Source of the DNA: Isoetes taiwanensis
Lineage: Eukaryota; Streptophyta; Lycopodiopsida; Isoetales; Isoetaceae
Direction: 5' to 3'
Assembly (NCBI GenBank): GCA_021234155.1
Contig: JAJEKV010000002.1
Coordinates: 22,830,942 to 22,894,941 of the forward strand
DNA: 64,000 bases
In this document: piece by piece, positions 47,801 to 58,992 of the stretch
How the letters are laid out: each line of letters opens with the position of its first letter
Numbering within the stretch: position 1 is the stretch's first letter
The notes under the pieces: model-generated
What the model saw: only the letters and a program-made list of their open reading frames with translations
What the model was told of the DNA's origin: nothing
Databases searched by the model: none
Position numbers and translations under genes: made by a program

Positions 47801-49400
47801 GTTGTGGTAATTTTTAAGGAAGAAAATAGGTGAGAACAAAAATAGGACACTGCTTTATATAGGAAGGATATAGAGGATATATCATTTCATTTGCCTAAAC
47901 AAGTATCTCTATATGTTTGTACAAGCATCCACATATACCAATTGACACTATAATTCCATGCCAAAATACAATTCAGACTATAAGGTGTTCCATGGGGATG
48001 GGCGAGGCCAAGGCCCAGTGGTTTTGAAATAACGAGAGGAGGAAGTTGCTATATTTGGGTTTTACTTGTTGTTGACCTTTGTGTATAATAGCAATTAGTC
48101 CTCCCCGCCCTCGACGTTTTTTTTTTACTCTTTGTATTTTTCTTTTTTCTTGGGCACAGGGTTGTTTTTCTGCTAAGTTAGTGTTAGTGCATGGTTCGTT
48201 TTTGTGTGTGGTGCGAGCTGAGGCGATGCCGGGGTCGTGAGCGTGCCTTTCGTATTTGATCTGGTTAGTGTTGCATGTTAGCCGCTGTTGCAGGTGATCG
48301 ACTACTATTTGAGGTGACGTGTATTGGAGTTTGAATTTTGGTTGTGCTCCAGAAGTCGGATTGGCTCCAAGAGTACAAGTACAGAGATGCCGATGCATCT
48401 TCCTGGGGAGAGTTGCTTGCTTGTTTTTTGTTGGCTTTCTGGATCTCTTTATTATGTTGTGGTATGAGCTTGGCTACTAAGGCAGCTAATAAGGGCAACC
48501 GATTTAGCGGATTCACATTTGCAGCTGAAGTATTGGGAATGATAAGATTCATGCTCCTTGATTTTGTTGCAGACGATTTTTCTGTTGGGAGAGATGACCC
48601 TCTTGTTGCTCCTCCAGTTATTGCAGATGATTCTAGATAACCTCATTAATTTCCAATTAATGCAGCCCGTGTACAAGAGCCTGCCTGGTTGTGAGTGGCG
48701 GGGCTAGACCGATGGAATAAGGGGGACTGACTGATCCCTCTGGTGTGTAAAGCTTACCAGGGATCTTCGCGGGCTAGGCTTAATGGTTTTCCACTGCCTG
48801 TGGGCAAGGCATGAGCTCGACACCTCTTGGGTGATGCGTCACCTTCAATGAGGTTCAAGTCGAATACGGGCAGTGGCGCTCTAGCCGCCTGTGATGGGCA
48901 TGTATGCCTCTGGAGGGGGTGATCCTCCTCCTGCCTCATCGGTGCTGGGGAGGTGAAACCCAGTAGTAGCCCCTTTGGCTATGCACCTGGCAGGCTACGG
49001 TCCAGTCCCTAGACTCTTCAATCTACTCTGCAAAGTGTACCCTGGGAGGTGCGGATGGAGGACTACCCACAGCCATGTTCCTATGCCAGCCCAATCCACT
49101 CTTATGAATTTTGTCTGCAATGACTTCTGGAGACCCAAGCCGTCAGTCCATACCCTGGAGTCTGAGCCTTGGGTAGGATCTCCCATGAGATGATAATATT
49201 GTTGATGTGTTTATACATATATGCTATGGTCCAGTCACCCTTCGAGGTGACTCTGTTTGTATTTGATGTCATGTGCTTACATTTACTCACGCTTCCGCAG
49301 CTAGGATGGTCCCGAGGAAGACGTGACAAATGACCCATCCATTCTTCCTCATCGATCCATTGCTAAAGAATTGGTGTCAGGTGGATGGCCGCTGTTAGCT
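47801..49400. other. No gene recognised; possible LINE 5' sequence at the right
   Basis: An open stretch (48338-48640) has no ATG start and no recognisable family. From about 48700 the base composition becomes richer in GC, like the LINE downstream, so 48700-49400 may be its decayed 5' part. I could not identify domains there. Confidence 0.35.
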
Positions 49401-51285
49401 TGGCTGGCAGGGGGATGACTCCGCCTTTCAATACGATGGGAGCATCATAGAAGAAGTAGGAGACGTCATATTATTGAACATGAAAGAGCTTCTGGATACA
49501 TTCTCTATTGCTTCAGGCTGTCTATTGAATTGGACGAAGTGTTCTGCGTTGTGGCCGTCGCAAAATCCATGCCCGCCATGTTGTCCCACTTTCCCTGGCG
49601 AATGCAACCGCAGGGCAGATGCTCTAGGATCTTGGGCATCCCATTTGGCATCGACATTTCTGCGGCAGGCCTTTGGGAGGATATTCTGGTAGGCTTGTGT
49701 CGGCATCTTAATTGGTGGAAAAGTGGGAAACTTTCCATGGCCGGCAGGATCACAGTAGCGAAGTCTGTTTTATGCTCCACACATATTTATATGGCATCCA
49801 TCATCCTTGCACCAAAAGGAAAGATACGGGAAATTTCCGCTATGATCCATAACTTCGTATGGGGAGGTAATGAGGAAGGGCTGGTGGTGAAGGTTGCATG
49901 ATGGAAATGTGTACGGCCTAAAACCGCGAGAGGCCTGGGGATCTTAGACCTCTCACTCCATGGCAAGGTCCTAATCTCTCATTTTTGCAGTTCTCAAAAA
50001 TGAGCTTGACTCACCTACAATGGTCCTGCTTCATCAGTCTCTGTCTCATTCAGTAGTTTTCCATAAGTCTGATGTCCCTGCGTGGCTTCCCTGAGCACTA
50101 TTCACAGATATCAGGCCATATGTCAATGCCCCTCCCTTTGTAAAGAAGCTCCTGCGAGCCTGGGAGCAGGTTCGCCCGGTATTTGAGATTGACACCTCGA
50201 GTTGTATCCATTTAGCATCATCGCCAGGGTGGACCCCTCACGCCCCGGCGCATCACCCTTGGTATTGGCATCATCTGTTGACCCTCGGATTCAGTGTAGA
50301 TGGACACAACATGGGGTCGTGGCCGTGGAGGATTGGTACTTTGAAGGACAACTGGTGCCCTGACACCCGCCCTGACAGTTCTTTCGCGACATGTTTCAGC
50401 TTCTGGAACGAGTAGTGCTATCTGGGCTCGAGTGACAAATACTCTGCCGTTGAACCCTCCTCAAGGGACGGGCCGAGTGTGGCCATGCCATCCAAAGGTC
50501 GACCACTCAAACTTTATGAAGTCCTGTTACGAGCTTCTGGCGATTTAGGATGAGCTCCTCCCCCCCCCCTCCCCCAACCCCCGGCGGACGACTGGGATCT
50601 ACAAGTACCTGGAGATGAGTGGGGCAAGATTTGGAGATGGGTGTGGAGCCCAATTTTGCCCTCCAACGTTCGCATGTTATTGTGGCAGATAGTGCACCGA
50701 TTATTGAGGGTGAACACATGGGTTCACAGGATAAAACTGTTTATTAGCGAATTGTGTCCTATATGCGGTGGGTGCGCTGAGACCTTGGAACACTGCATGT
50801 TCTTGTGTACAGAGGTTCAGCCAGCATGGCATTGGGTCCAATGCCTCTGTCATACCTCTCTCCATAGTCAAGAGGTCCTTCTAGGGATATATCCTAGCAG
50901 GTGGAACCAAGTTAGGAGGCTAGCCTTCCATCTGTGTAAGGCATGGCTACTTTGGATCATATGGAAGCGACGACGCATGAAGGTTTTCAGGAATGAAGAG
51001 TCGCAATCTGGTGCGTTGATCTCTCAGTTGAGGTACAAACTTTACCTCTCCTACTCGGCACCCCCCGGAAAGAATAGTTCAAGGCGGCTATCTGGGAAAG
51101 GACCCTCCTTATTGTAGACTGTAATGGCGTGTTCATTCCGTGAGTTCTAGGATAGGCGTATGAGCTATACGGGCTATCACCTGAGCTCGGCTGCTCGGGC
51201 AGGTGTAGCCCTGTGTCGCTCTTCTTGTACTTCATTTGTTATTAATTAATTAATTTGATCCTTTAAAATATATATATATACACTT
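49400..51285 (+). mobile_element. L1-type LINE 3' part, degenerate
   Basis: The end of reverse transcriptase reads SIASGCLLNWTKCSALWPSQ at about 49507-49566. After frameshifts it continues LGIPFGIDISAAGLWEDILV at about 49630-49695, then LSMAGRITVAKSVLCSTHIY, then FVWGG. A zinc-binding RVT domain (zf-RVT) lies at 50641-50830: PSNVRMLLWQIVHRLLRVNT, then the Cys/His set CPICGGCAETLEHCMFLC. Two frameshifts and the missing 5' half mark it as dead. The 3' flank has an 'attaattaattaattt' run (51240-51255) as a possible tail. Confidence 0.85.
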
Positions 51286-51459
51286 TAGAAAAACAATAAA
51301 ATTGTGGTTGTATTTTTGTAATTTATTGAATTGCCCCTACAATTCGCCCTGCCAAGTTTGAGGCGATCCCCCACGTGAATTGGAATTTTTTGGAATGTTG
51401 CTTGAGTGGTAAAGGCTTCAGACTCAATTTTTACGTTGGTGTGAAGAGCTACCTCGCCC
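51286..51459. other. Short intergenic stretch
   Basis: Nothing recognised between the LINE tail and the start of the duplicated segment. Confidence 0.4.
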
Positions 51460-54065
51460 ATTCTCGAAATGTTGTGACTGAAATACGTAATGGAGTGCTG
51501 CATTGTCGGGGTCACAGAAGCCTAAAGCTGGCTAGACTTAGTACAAGCCCAGCCTCCAAGCTCTTCCCCTAAGCCTAGTGCAAGATATAGAAGCTCCTAT
51601 ATTTCCCTTAGCTCGGCAAACTCCACTGAAAGGGTCACCCCATGAGAGCCTCTTCCACTTCCATTTTCACATCAAGGAGCCCATACGTCCATGATACAAA
51701 TAAGCACATCCATCTTGCTAATCAGAGCAGATCACCACTTCTATCTGTGCACTATTTTTGGAGTAGAATAGAAGACGAGCTATACTACCAAGCTGCCACT
51801 GCATATACTACTCTTACCATAATACAAAAAATGAAAGAAAGAAAACAAATCAGTGTAAGAAGAGCAGCCTGCCACTCTGCTCAAAGAAGCTAATACCATT
51901 TCATGGATTCTGGTATCTTGGTTTATAAACAAGCAGATCTCCTACCAAGCCTATCCCTCAAAGAAAAAAAAAGAAAGAAGGCAACCAAAACTGCATCAAA
52001 ATTGAAGATCGCATACAGGTTGCAGCTTGGAAAAACCTGGATAAAAGCCTATGACATCAATCTCACAGAACAAAGGCATCCTAGCCTGGCATACATCTCC
52101 AGCTCCTTACTCCATCCTCGTTGCTGATCCGGAAGCAGGGTGAGGCGGCGGTAGCCTCACCTCCGCCACTGTCCTAGCCGCTGCCGCCCACCAACTGATG
52201 GATGATCCAGAAGGGGACATCGTTGAAAGACCCTCCGCCTTTGTTTTTTAAATTTTTTTCCTTTAATTTACTTATACTAATATTTTTCTAATTGTTGAAT
52301 GTATTATTTTGCATGTACACTCCTAATGAAATGCATTGTTCTTGTAAAACGACTTTGGCACCTCATATATATTCCAAGTAAGCATTTAATTTTCAATATG
52401 CTAATAAATTGTTGATGCTTTCTTTAGGTTAAACAGAATTTACAAAGACTTGAACAAGGGCATGGTCGACTCCATCTTGAGTGGATGGGACGAGATGTTC
52501 CGCGTCCAAGATCATTGTTCTTGTAAATTTATTGATTAATGTATTTAGCTTAAAAAAAATCTGGGGAGACTTAGACAAGGCCATGGTCGACTCCACCTTG
52601 AGTGGAGGGGACTAGGTGTTTTGGATCCAAGCTCACCGTCTACTCTTGTTTAATTGTTGATTAATAATTAAACTTTAGGAATCTTAAGGGACCCTTGTTC
52701 TTCATTGTGATCTTGTACTCATTTTTTATTTATATGATGCAAAGGTAATAAAAAAAAGCAGTTGATCAAGCTAGCAGAGGATCAAAGCATCCCGATAGAA
52801 CGAGTGGCACAACCTATGTGGTTGTTTGTAGAAGCATTGCCACAACACGTATATTTAGTTCAATATAAGTCCACTAAGACCTTGTGTTGCATTGCAGTGT
52901 CTGAACTCGTAGTATGATTTCCGATGAGATCCATCCAACCAAATCCATGTGTGTTTCTGCCTACATTCGGCATGTTTAATACAGATCTTATAGTAATCTT
53001 AGTTGGAGAAGCGTAGTAGCATGTAGTTGTTTCTGAACTGCGTAAAGCATCATAGAAACTAGAGATCGTCTTAGTGACATGGCTATCGTCTTTATGAGTT
53101 AGATGTATGGATCTGGCCAATTCAAATAATTATTTCCATGATTTCGCCCATTTAAGTTACAACCTCTTGGTGTAACGATTCAAAAAGGGCCAAGCCAAAC
53201 TACGCTTAACAAATTATCCAAGGTAAGTGGTGGCCAATATTTTATGCCCCATCAAATGTGTAGGGAGGTTAAAAAATACCCTGTGCATCATTATCTCTAG
53301 ATGCGCTTCGCATCCGCGTGGCGCGACGATGCCGGCTGCGCTGGCATAACTTTTACCACGTAGTTGACGTCGTTAAATGATTTGACTGCATGGCGCCGTG
53401 TTGGCATCAGCCGATGCCCCCCCGCGCTGGCATACCTGTGCCACATGCCTCCCTTCCAAACCTAAAACCGTGCTTCCAAACTGCACCCAACCAATCCAAA
53501 CTCTAAAACCAACATTTATATGTATTCTCATACAAATACGTCTTCCACATCACTGCAAAAGCATATGTTATAAAAGTATTCCAACCTTCAATTGAAAACA
53601 TTATGGTCCAAAGTTGCCATTAGGGTCTTCGAGTGCCGTTAGGAGGGGCATCAAGGAATTTGTTCTTTACCAACTCTTAGTCAACGAGTTTTATTTTGGA
53701 CTTGGCATGCATGAAAGTGCATGTGTTATTATGATCACAACAAAAAAAATGTTAAGATTAGGTAAGCTAACTGGTAAATTAGCTTGACCAAAGGAAGTCC
53801 ACTTCCATTGTGACTGAAATTGTTGTAAAGTAAAATACGAGTAAGCCCACAAAGATAGGTTTACACAATGTCAAGCAAGAAATTTAGATGAGATTATTCA
53901 TACAAGAATATAGGAGAGGGGATGTAGAACAGTTGACAACCTCGATTTAGATGAGGATCGTTTATACAAGAGTATAAATGATGTGTGGAGGAATGGTACT
54001 GTTTATCTAATTGTCTGCCACGACACAATTCCACTAAGCAAAATGACATGATTGTTCATTCACGA
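51460..54065. repeat. Segmental duplication, copy 1
   Basis: A 2.6 kb direct copy of 58993-62000, highly similar along its length. It starts at 'attctcgaaatgttgtgact' and ends at 'gattgttcattcacg'. It contains two stem-loop repeat units (52448-52635) and a GC-rich patch at 53300-53420. No coding sequence is recognised; short frames are not conserved between the two copies. Confidence 0.93.
52448..52635 (+). repeat. Two stem-loop repeat units (related to 18155-18550)
   Basis: Each unit has 'acaagg(g)catggtcgac', a hairpin (CTCCACCTTGAGTGGAG in the second) and a GTCCAAG/ATCCAAG B-box-like remnant. Period is about 120 bases. Confidence 0.8.
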
Positions 54066-54570
54066 TAAAAGCAATAAAATCATAAACAGAGGGCAGAGAG
54101 CCTTAGCAATATCCATAACAGCACGTCATCATATAGTAAACCATATCTTGAACACATGATGCATGCTTGGACAACAGAAAAGTACCTAGAGAGAGCCTAT
54201 ATGTCATACCTGAATGAGCACTCTTAGTTTCATTTCATATGATCTCTCCAACCTGAATAAGCAATAAAGGTCAGTGAGACACCCATATTATTATAGTCCA
54301 TATTGACGTCAGAGATTACACATAATGCAATTCAACTAAGTGCCTTACATATATCAAATTCCAAGAACAAATAACATAGCAAATAAGGAGAAATTGATAT
54401 CACTTGAAGGAGATAGATTCATACATCCACGAGCTACAAGTTAGAAAGATTCTGCACACAAAGTGTGGCAGCTTGGCAGATTTGCGTGCTGTATTTGATA
54501 ATATCCATGAGTACAATAAAGGGAACCATAAATATTTAGCATGCACGGCATTGTTAGCCATATTAAAATT

Positions 54571-55710
54571 CTTGACCTTCATCTTTGGTGCCAAAATGAC
54601 AAAACCATGTCGACAACTTGGCAACACTTTGACTGATATCGACGTGTATACGTCTATCATCAATCTGTAAATTGTCCATCTGCAAAGAACAGGGATTGAA
54701 CACCATATTTCAAAAGGTCTACTCAATTACCAACAAATACTATCTGACCTTGAAATAAGTAGCTTTACACGCTTCTCAACTCTCAAGCTCTGCAAAGACA
54801 ATTCCAACATCATTATTGCATAACAAAAACATGTGGAATCACAATTACCACATGTCATAAGCAAATCAACATGAATCACTGTAGTAACCCAAATGACATC
54901 TCTTATAGCCATAGCACGATTGATACTTGAAAAGCTTGGGTCTTACAAATAAGCATGTCGCATACCATAAAATGGACCGTCTAAAAGCGCAGAAAATAGA
55001 AGCAATACTACCATTTGCAAGAAAATTATAGCCACAGTAAAAATGGCAGAGTAGAATTAAAAAAGCAGTTTTTCAAGTACTCATTCAAAATGGTCAGACA
55101 TCATATTCCATTAATTTATACCATGCACATGTAAAGGTAAGATACCTACCAACAAAACCATAGGAAAGGTCGTCTCCTATCTTCTACTCACCGATAATGT
55201 TAGCCCTGCAACATGCATTGTTAGTAAATTATAGCAAATTCCTCACGAAAAACAACATGATAAGAGCCTTACGAGATCACTTTTGCGAAGCGAGAAAATA
55301 TGATTTCGACGTCGTCATCCTGCATATGGAACCAATACTTCGGACAACAGAAATGCAGTCAATAGATGACTCTAAATTTCACAGGCACAGCCCCAATCAA
55401 CTTTTCTATTGTTTTCTTTTTTCCTTTCACCTTCTTCGGAACTCTCTAGATTATCATGTAAGAGGACTTTAACATTGCAGTACCATACCTTACAAACCCT
55501 GCGCATATTAGGATATGCAACAGTTAGCGGTATCATCTACAACTAAGTATCAACATACATGTTTCCAAACCTCCTGGATTGTTAGTCTTTCATTCAGTCT
55601 TGCATGACATTTATCGATGATTAATAGGTCTGAAACATCACATGCCGACCTACCAGCATTTATTTCTGGGATCGATTTCACCATAACTAGCTGCACCAAG
55701 CCCACACCTT
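54571..55710 (-). pseudogene. CYP59/PPIL4-type cyclophilin-RRM gene fragment
   Basis: Minus-strand exon-like blocks match the linker and RRM of plant CYP59 (animal PPIL4), nuclear cyclophilins with an RNA-recognition motif. From 5' to 3': 55705-55654 (QLVMVKSIPEINAG, with gtaggt after it); 55358-55273 (QDDDVEIIFSRFAKVIS, then gtaagg); about 54880-54797 (CYAIMMLEL, RNP1 area); 54789-54749 (a stop codon, then EACKATYFK); and 54679-54614 after ctttgcag (MDNLQIDDRRIHVDISQSVA, then KL). The last is nearly the family consensus. The stop in the fourth block, eroded RNP motifs and absence of the peptidyl-prolyl isomerase part point to a truncated pseudogene. Confidence 0.7.
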
Positions 55711-55719
55711 TTTGCACTG

Positions 55720-56755
55720 CACAGCATATGAGCATATAAGGGAGGAGTTCGAGGTACACATAGACAGTTTTTATACATTGTTAAATCTGGAACCATTCTT
55801 TGTAGGAGAGTATATGTACAGGGTGGATACACACCGTACATTTTTGTTAAAGTTGTGAATATTTGCTCCATGGCCTTTCAAGGTCCTAAGTGAGCACTAG
55901 ACAAATAAATAATAAATAAATAAATAATATTTGCAGAGGCCATATTTGCACAGTCCGGATTTGAAGCTACAACCTTTTGACATCATCTGACTCTAAAACC
56001 CAGAATATAGATCGGATATAAGAGTCACCTAAAGCCATGTATCCAAATTTGCATCCAGCATATCCGACTGCCATGTTATCGCCATGACTAAGGTCTGTGG
56101 GTCAAAAATCTGGCAACAGTCATCAATGAACTTGATCAGGCAAAACGACACATCAAAGCCAAAATACCTCTTTTCGGCTATGGCATAAAACAAACCCATT
56201 TTACGCTATGGCCATATTTGCAGTTCCGCATCTTTAGATCTACCTGTAAACCATTAAACATTTCGCCCAGTGGCTCTGCCAGAATGTGAATATTCTGAGA
56301 CCTGAATCTCCTATTTTGCAAAGATATTAAAGCCCAAATATGAAATGATTTGTCCCTGAAGTTAAATTAGCTCAAGCTTGTGGATAAAACCTAGCCCTAC
56401 ATTTGAATCAAGAATAAAATACTGAAACAGAATGAAACGAAACGTGCAATACCTGGAATAGCTGGAATGGACAGTGCGGAGATGAATCTGCTAGAAAGGC
56501 TAGAAAGGTAAGAACGAAACTGGAAATATAAGGATACAACGCCCCTTTCCCTTTCGTCAGATGGATCAAGCTGTCCAAATTGACCACCTATGAGATCCCT
56601 CCTTCCCGCCTTTGCTCCCTTCACGTTAAAAGCTGGAAAACGAATAGTGTAACCGTATGGGCTTTCGATCGTATACGGTCGACCAAGGGAATAAAAAAAC
56701 CCCTAACGTGCACGCACTTGATCAATACGTGCACATTAGGTGCACCCCCCTTGGG
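55720..56755. other. No clear gene; possible 5' part of the cyclophilin relic
   Basis: A minus-strand open frame (56624-56397) starts with ATG and ends near a possible donor (caggtattgc), but its sequence is not recognised. It shows no PPIase-domain residues. An imperfect palindrome 'gatcgtatacggtcgac' lies near 56667-56684. Confidence 0.35.
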
Positions 56756-57815
56756 TCAATTTGCTAAAGAAAGAAACACTTACGCCCTACATGGTACTAT
56801 TCAGCAGCCACCTCCTAGGCCAATTGACTATGAATATATTGAACATGATTTGGCAAATCTTGAAGAAGGGTTGGTCGTTTGACCATGAAACTTGATCCTC
56901 AGAGTAATGTCGACGTTCCGAGTCCATTGGCAGAGTTAAAGCTGCAGTTGGGAATGCAACGGAAAGGGAACATGATAGAATGGAGTTTGGATCTATCCTC
57001 CTTCCGTTGTGGCGATTAAAAGTCAAGAGCCATCTTTATACTATCAAGGCATTGTTTGGGATCGTTCTACATGGCCAATAGATCCGAATTCCATTTCTTT
57101 AGTTGCCTTAGTGGGGCATGCATGTTTAGAACTAGTGCATCGAGTTATCAATGAAAACGACCATGTTTTGGCCTCTGAAACGTAAACTCTGTGAGTTGCT
57201 AGGTTCTTGAAGGATTTACATTCTGGAGGTCAAGCTTTGATCTTTTGCACCTGGAACATGGACAAGAAGCTGTAGTTGGGAGGTTAAAGCAATGGGAACT
57301 GATGGAATGGAGTTTGGATCTATCCTCCCATTGTTGCGATTAGAAGTTAAGAGCCAGTGTTGTTTAGGATCGTTTTGGATGGCCAATGGATCCGCACTCT
57401 ATTTCTTCAATTGCCATGGGTGCGCATGCATGCTTAGAGATGCTGCACCAAGTTATCCATGAAAATGACCACGTTTTGGTCTCCAAAATTTAAACCCTGT
57501 GACTTACTAGGTTCTTGAAGGGTTTAGGTTTTGGGGGCCGAGATTTGGTCTTTTGCACTTTGAATGTAGCCGAAAATTGGGATCACAAAGAAATAAGAAC
57601 TGACAGAATGGAGTTTGAAACTATCCTCCTACTGTTGTGACGATTAGAAATCAAGAGCCGTCTTTGTAGTGGCTATGCATTGTTTGTGCCCGTTGTACTT
57701 AGAGTTGACCTTGATCAGATGTTAGACTTGGACTTAGATTGAATTGAGTATAGACACATTAGGACTATCGGTATGAAGATAAATGATTATAGATAAGCAT
57801 TCGGCTCTATATAAT
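56756..57815. repeat. Diverged, CpG-poor relative of the A/B satellite
   Basis: Same order of landmarks as the array at 4-16 kb, but diverged. Examples are 'taaagaaagaaacacttacg', 'aggccaattgactatgaata', 'aatgtcgacgttccgagtcc', 'tggagtttggatctatcctc' (three times, about 330 bases apart at 56980, 57309 and 57609), then the B-type 'cttagagttgaccttgatca' and 'atgaagataaatgattatag'. Where the array has CG, this copy often has TG or CA, which suggests age and methylation-driven decay. Confidence 0.85.
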
Positions 57816-58091
57816 TGATATTACCTGACAGGAGTGTAACGCTAGATATTGGTGGCTAGACATGACATCAGTCGGTTGCTAGAAGAAGGTTCATAAGAAC
57901 AAGGCTCATCTCTATCGAACGTTTCTTGCATGTACTTCCAGTCGTTGTAGTACTGCTGCTGGATACAAATATTGCTGATAGAAACCTAACCACTTTCAAC
58001 CTAATAAAACAAGCCCTTAAAATAAACTACACTTTGAAATGTTAGTAAGGTCTTATATTTGCTAGTGGGTTCTAAGTTAAGGAAAGAAAAA

Positions 58092-58101
<10 letters not shown>

Positions 58102-58173
<72 letters not shown>

Positions 58174-58190
58174 GAGAGATAAGATGAATT

Positions 58191-58247
<57 letters not shown>
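58102..58247. repeat. (GA)n microsatellite, two blocks
   Basis: Near-perfect GA runs at 58102-58170 and 58194-58247 separated by about 24 bases. Long Ser/Leu frames on the minus strand through here are artefacts of the repeat. Confidence 0.98.
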
Positions 58248-58249
<2 letters not shown>

Positions 58250-58439
58250 CATCGCTTATCAACAATGAATAGTTAAACGACGTCAGGAACAGCTTATTTT
58301 CAACCAAGCAAACATTCTAGAGGAGCATTTTCTGAGGCAGGGCAGATCTGCTTTGAGGCCTACTCTAAGTGCAAAGCAAGCTTCATAAGATATGTGCACA
58401 GATCAATCAACTCTTTTTTTGAATCTAAGCTTGTTTTTT

Positions 58440-58830
58440 GGTAGGTTTAGGGCTTTTTCTTTTTATCGTTTATTCTTTTAATTCTATCTTATTCTTCCAG
58501 CTCTTTTCCATTTCATCCTTCTTCCATATTTATTCTTCCATTCATTTGTCCTCTTCTTCTTTTTCCATTCTCCCTCCTCTTATTCTTCGTCTTCCTCCTC
58601 TTATTCGAATTCTTCTTCCTTCTTCGGGTTCTTCCTCCTCTTATTCGGATTCCTCCTCTTCTTCTTCGTCCTTTCTTCTTCTTCTTTTTCTTCTTCTTCC
58701 TAACTTTTTTTTCCATCGAAGAAGGAGACGTTATTCAAATTTGATACCCCTCCTCCTCCTCCTCCTTAAGTTTTTTTCCCCCATCCAAGAAAGAGACATC
58801 TCCCTTCCTTTTTTTGAAGAAAAGGAGAAT
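58440..58830 (+). repeat. CT-rich (TTCTTC/CCTCCT) low-complexity tract
   Basis: A pyrimidine-rich region with TTCTTC and CCTCCTC repeats. A 183-codon Ser/Leu/Phe-rich frame spans it but reflects composition only. Confidence 0.85.
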
Positions 58831-58992
58831 TTTTGTATTTTATATAAAAAAAGTACAGAGTACAATGCGTTAATCTTCAAGGAGGAGTACTACAGGAGTA
58901 AACTCAACATCTTCATCCTCCATGAATTGAAGCTTATTCAGATGAGTAGCAGCAGATCAAAAGTGTATAAGATAGATGCCAATAACTAAACC

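Noticed and set aside
48338-48640. 100-codon frame with a hydrophobic segment
   Set aside because: It lacks an ATG, has no supporting splice context, and sits next to decayed LINE sequence.
58001-58307. Ser-Leu repeat frames on the minus strand
   Set aside because: Direct products of the (GA)n microsatellite.
58438-58989. 183-codon frame with Ser/Leu/Phe runs
   Set aside because: Composition artefact of a CT-rich tract; no conserved feature.
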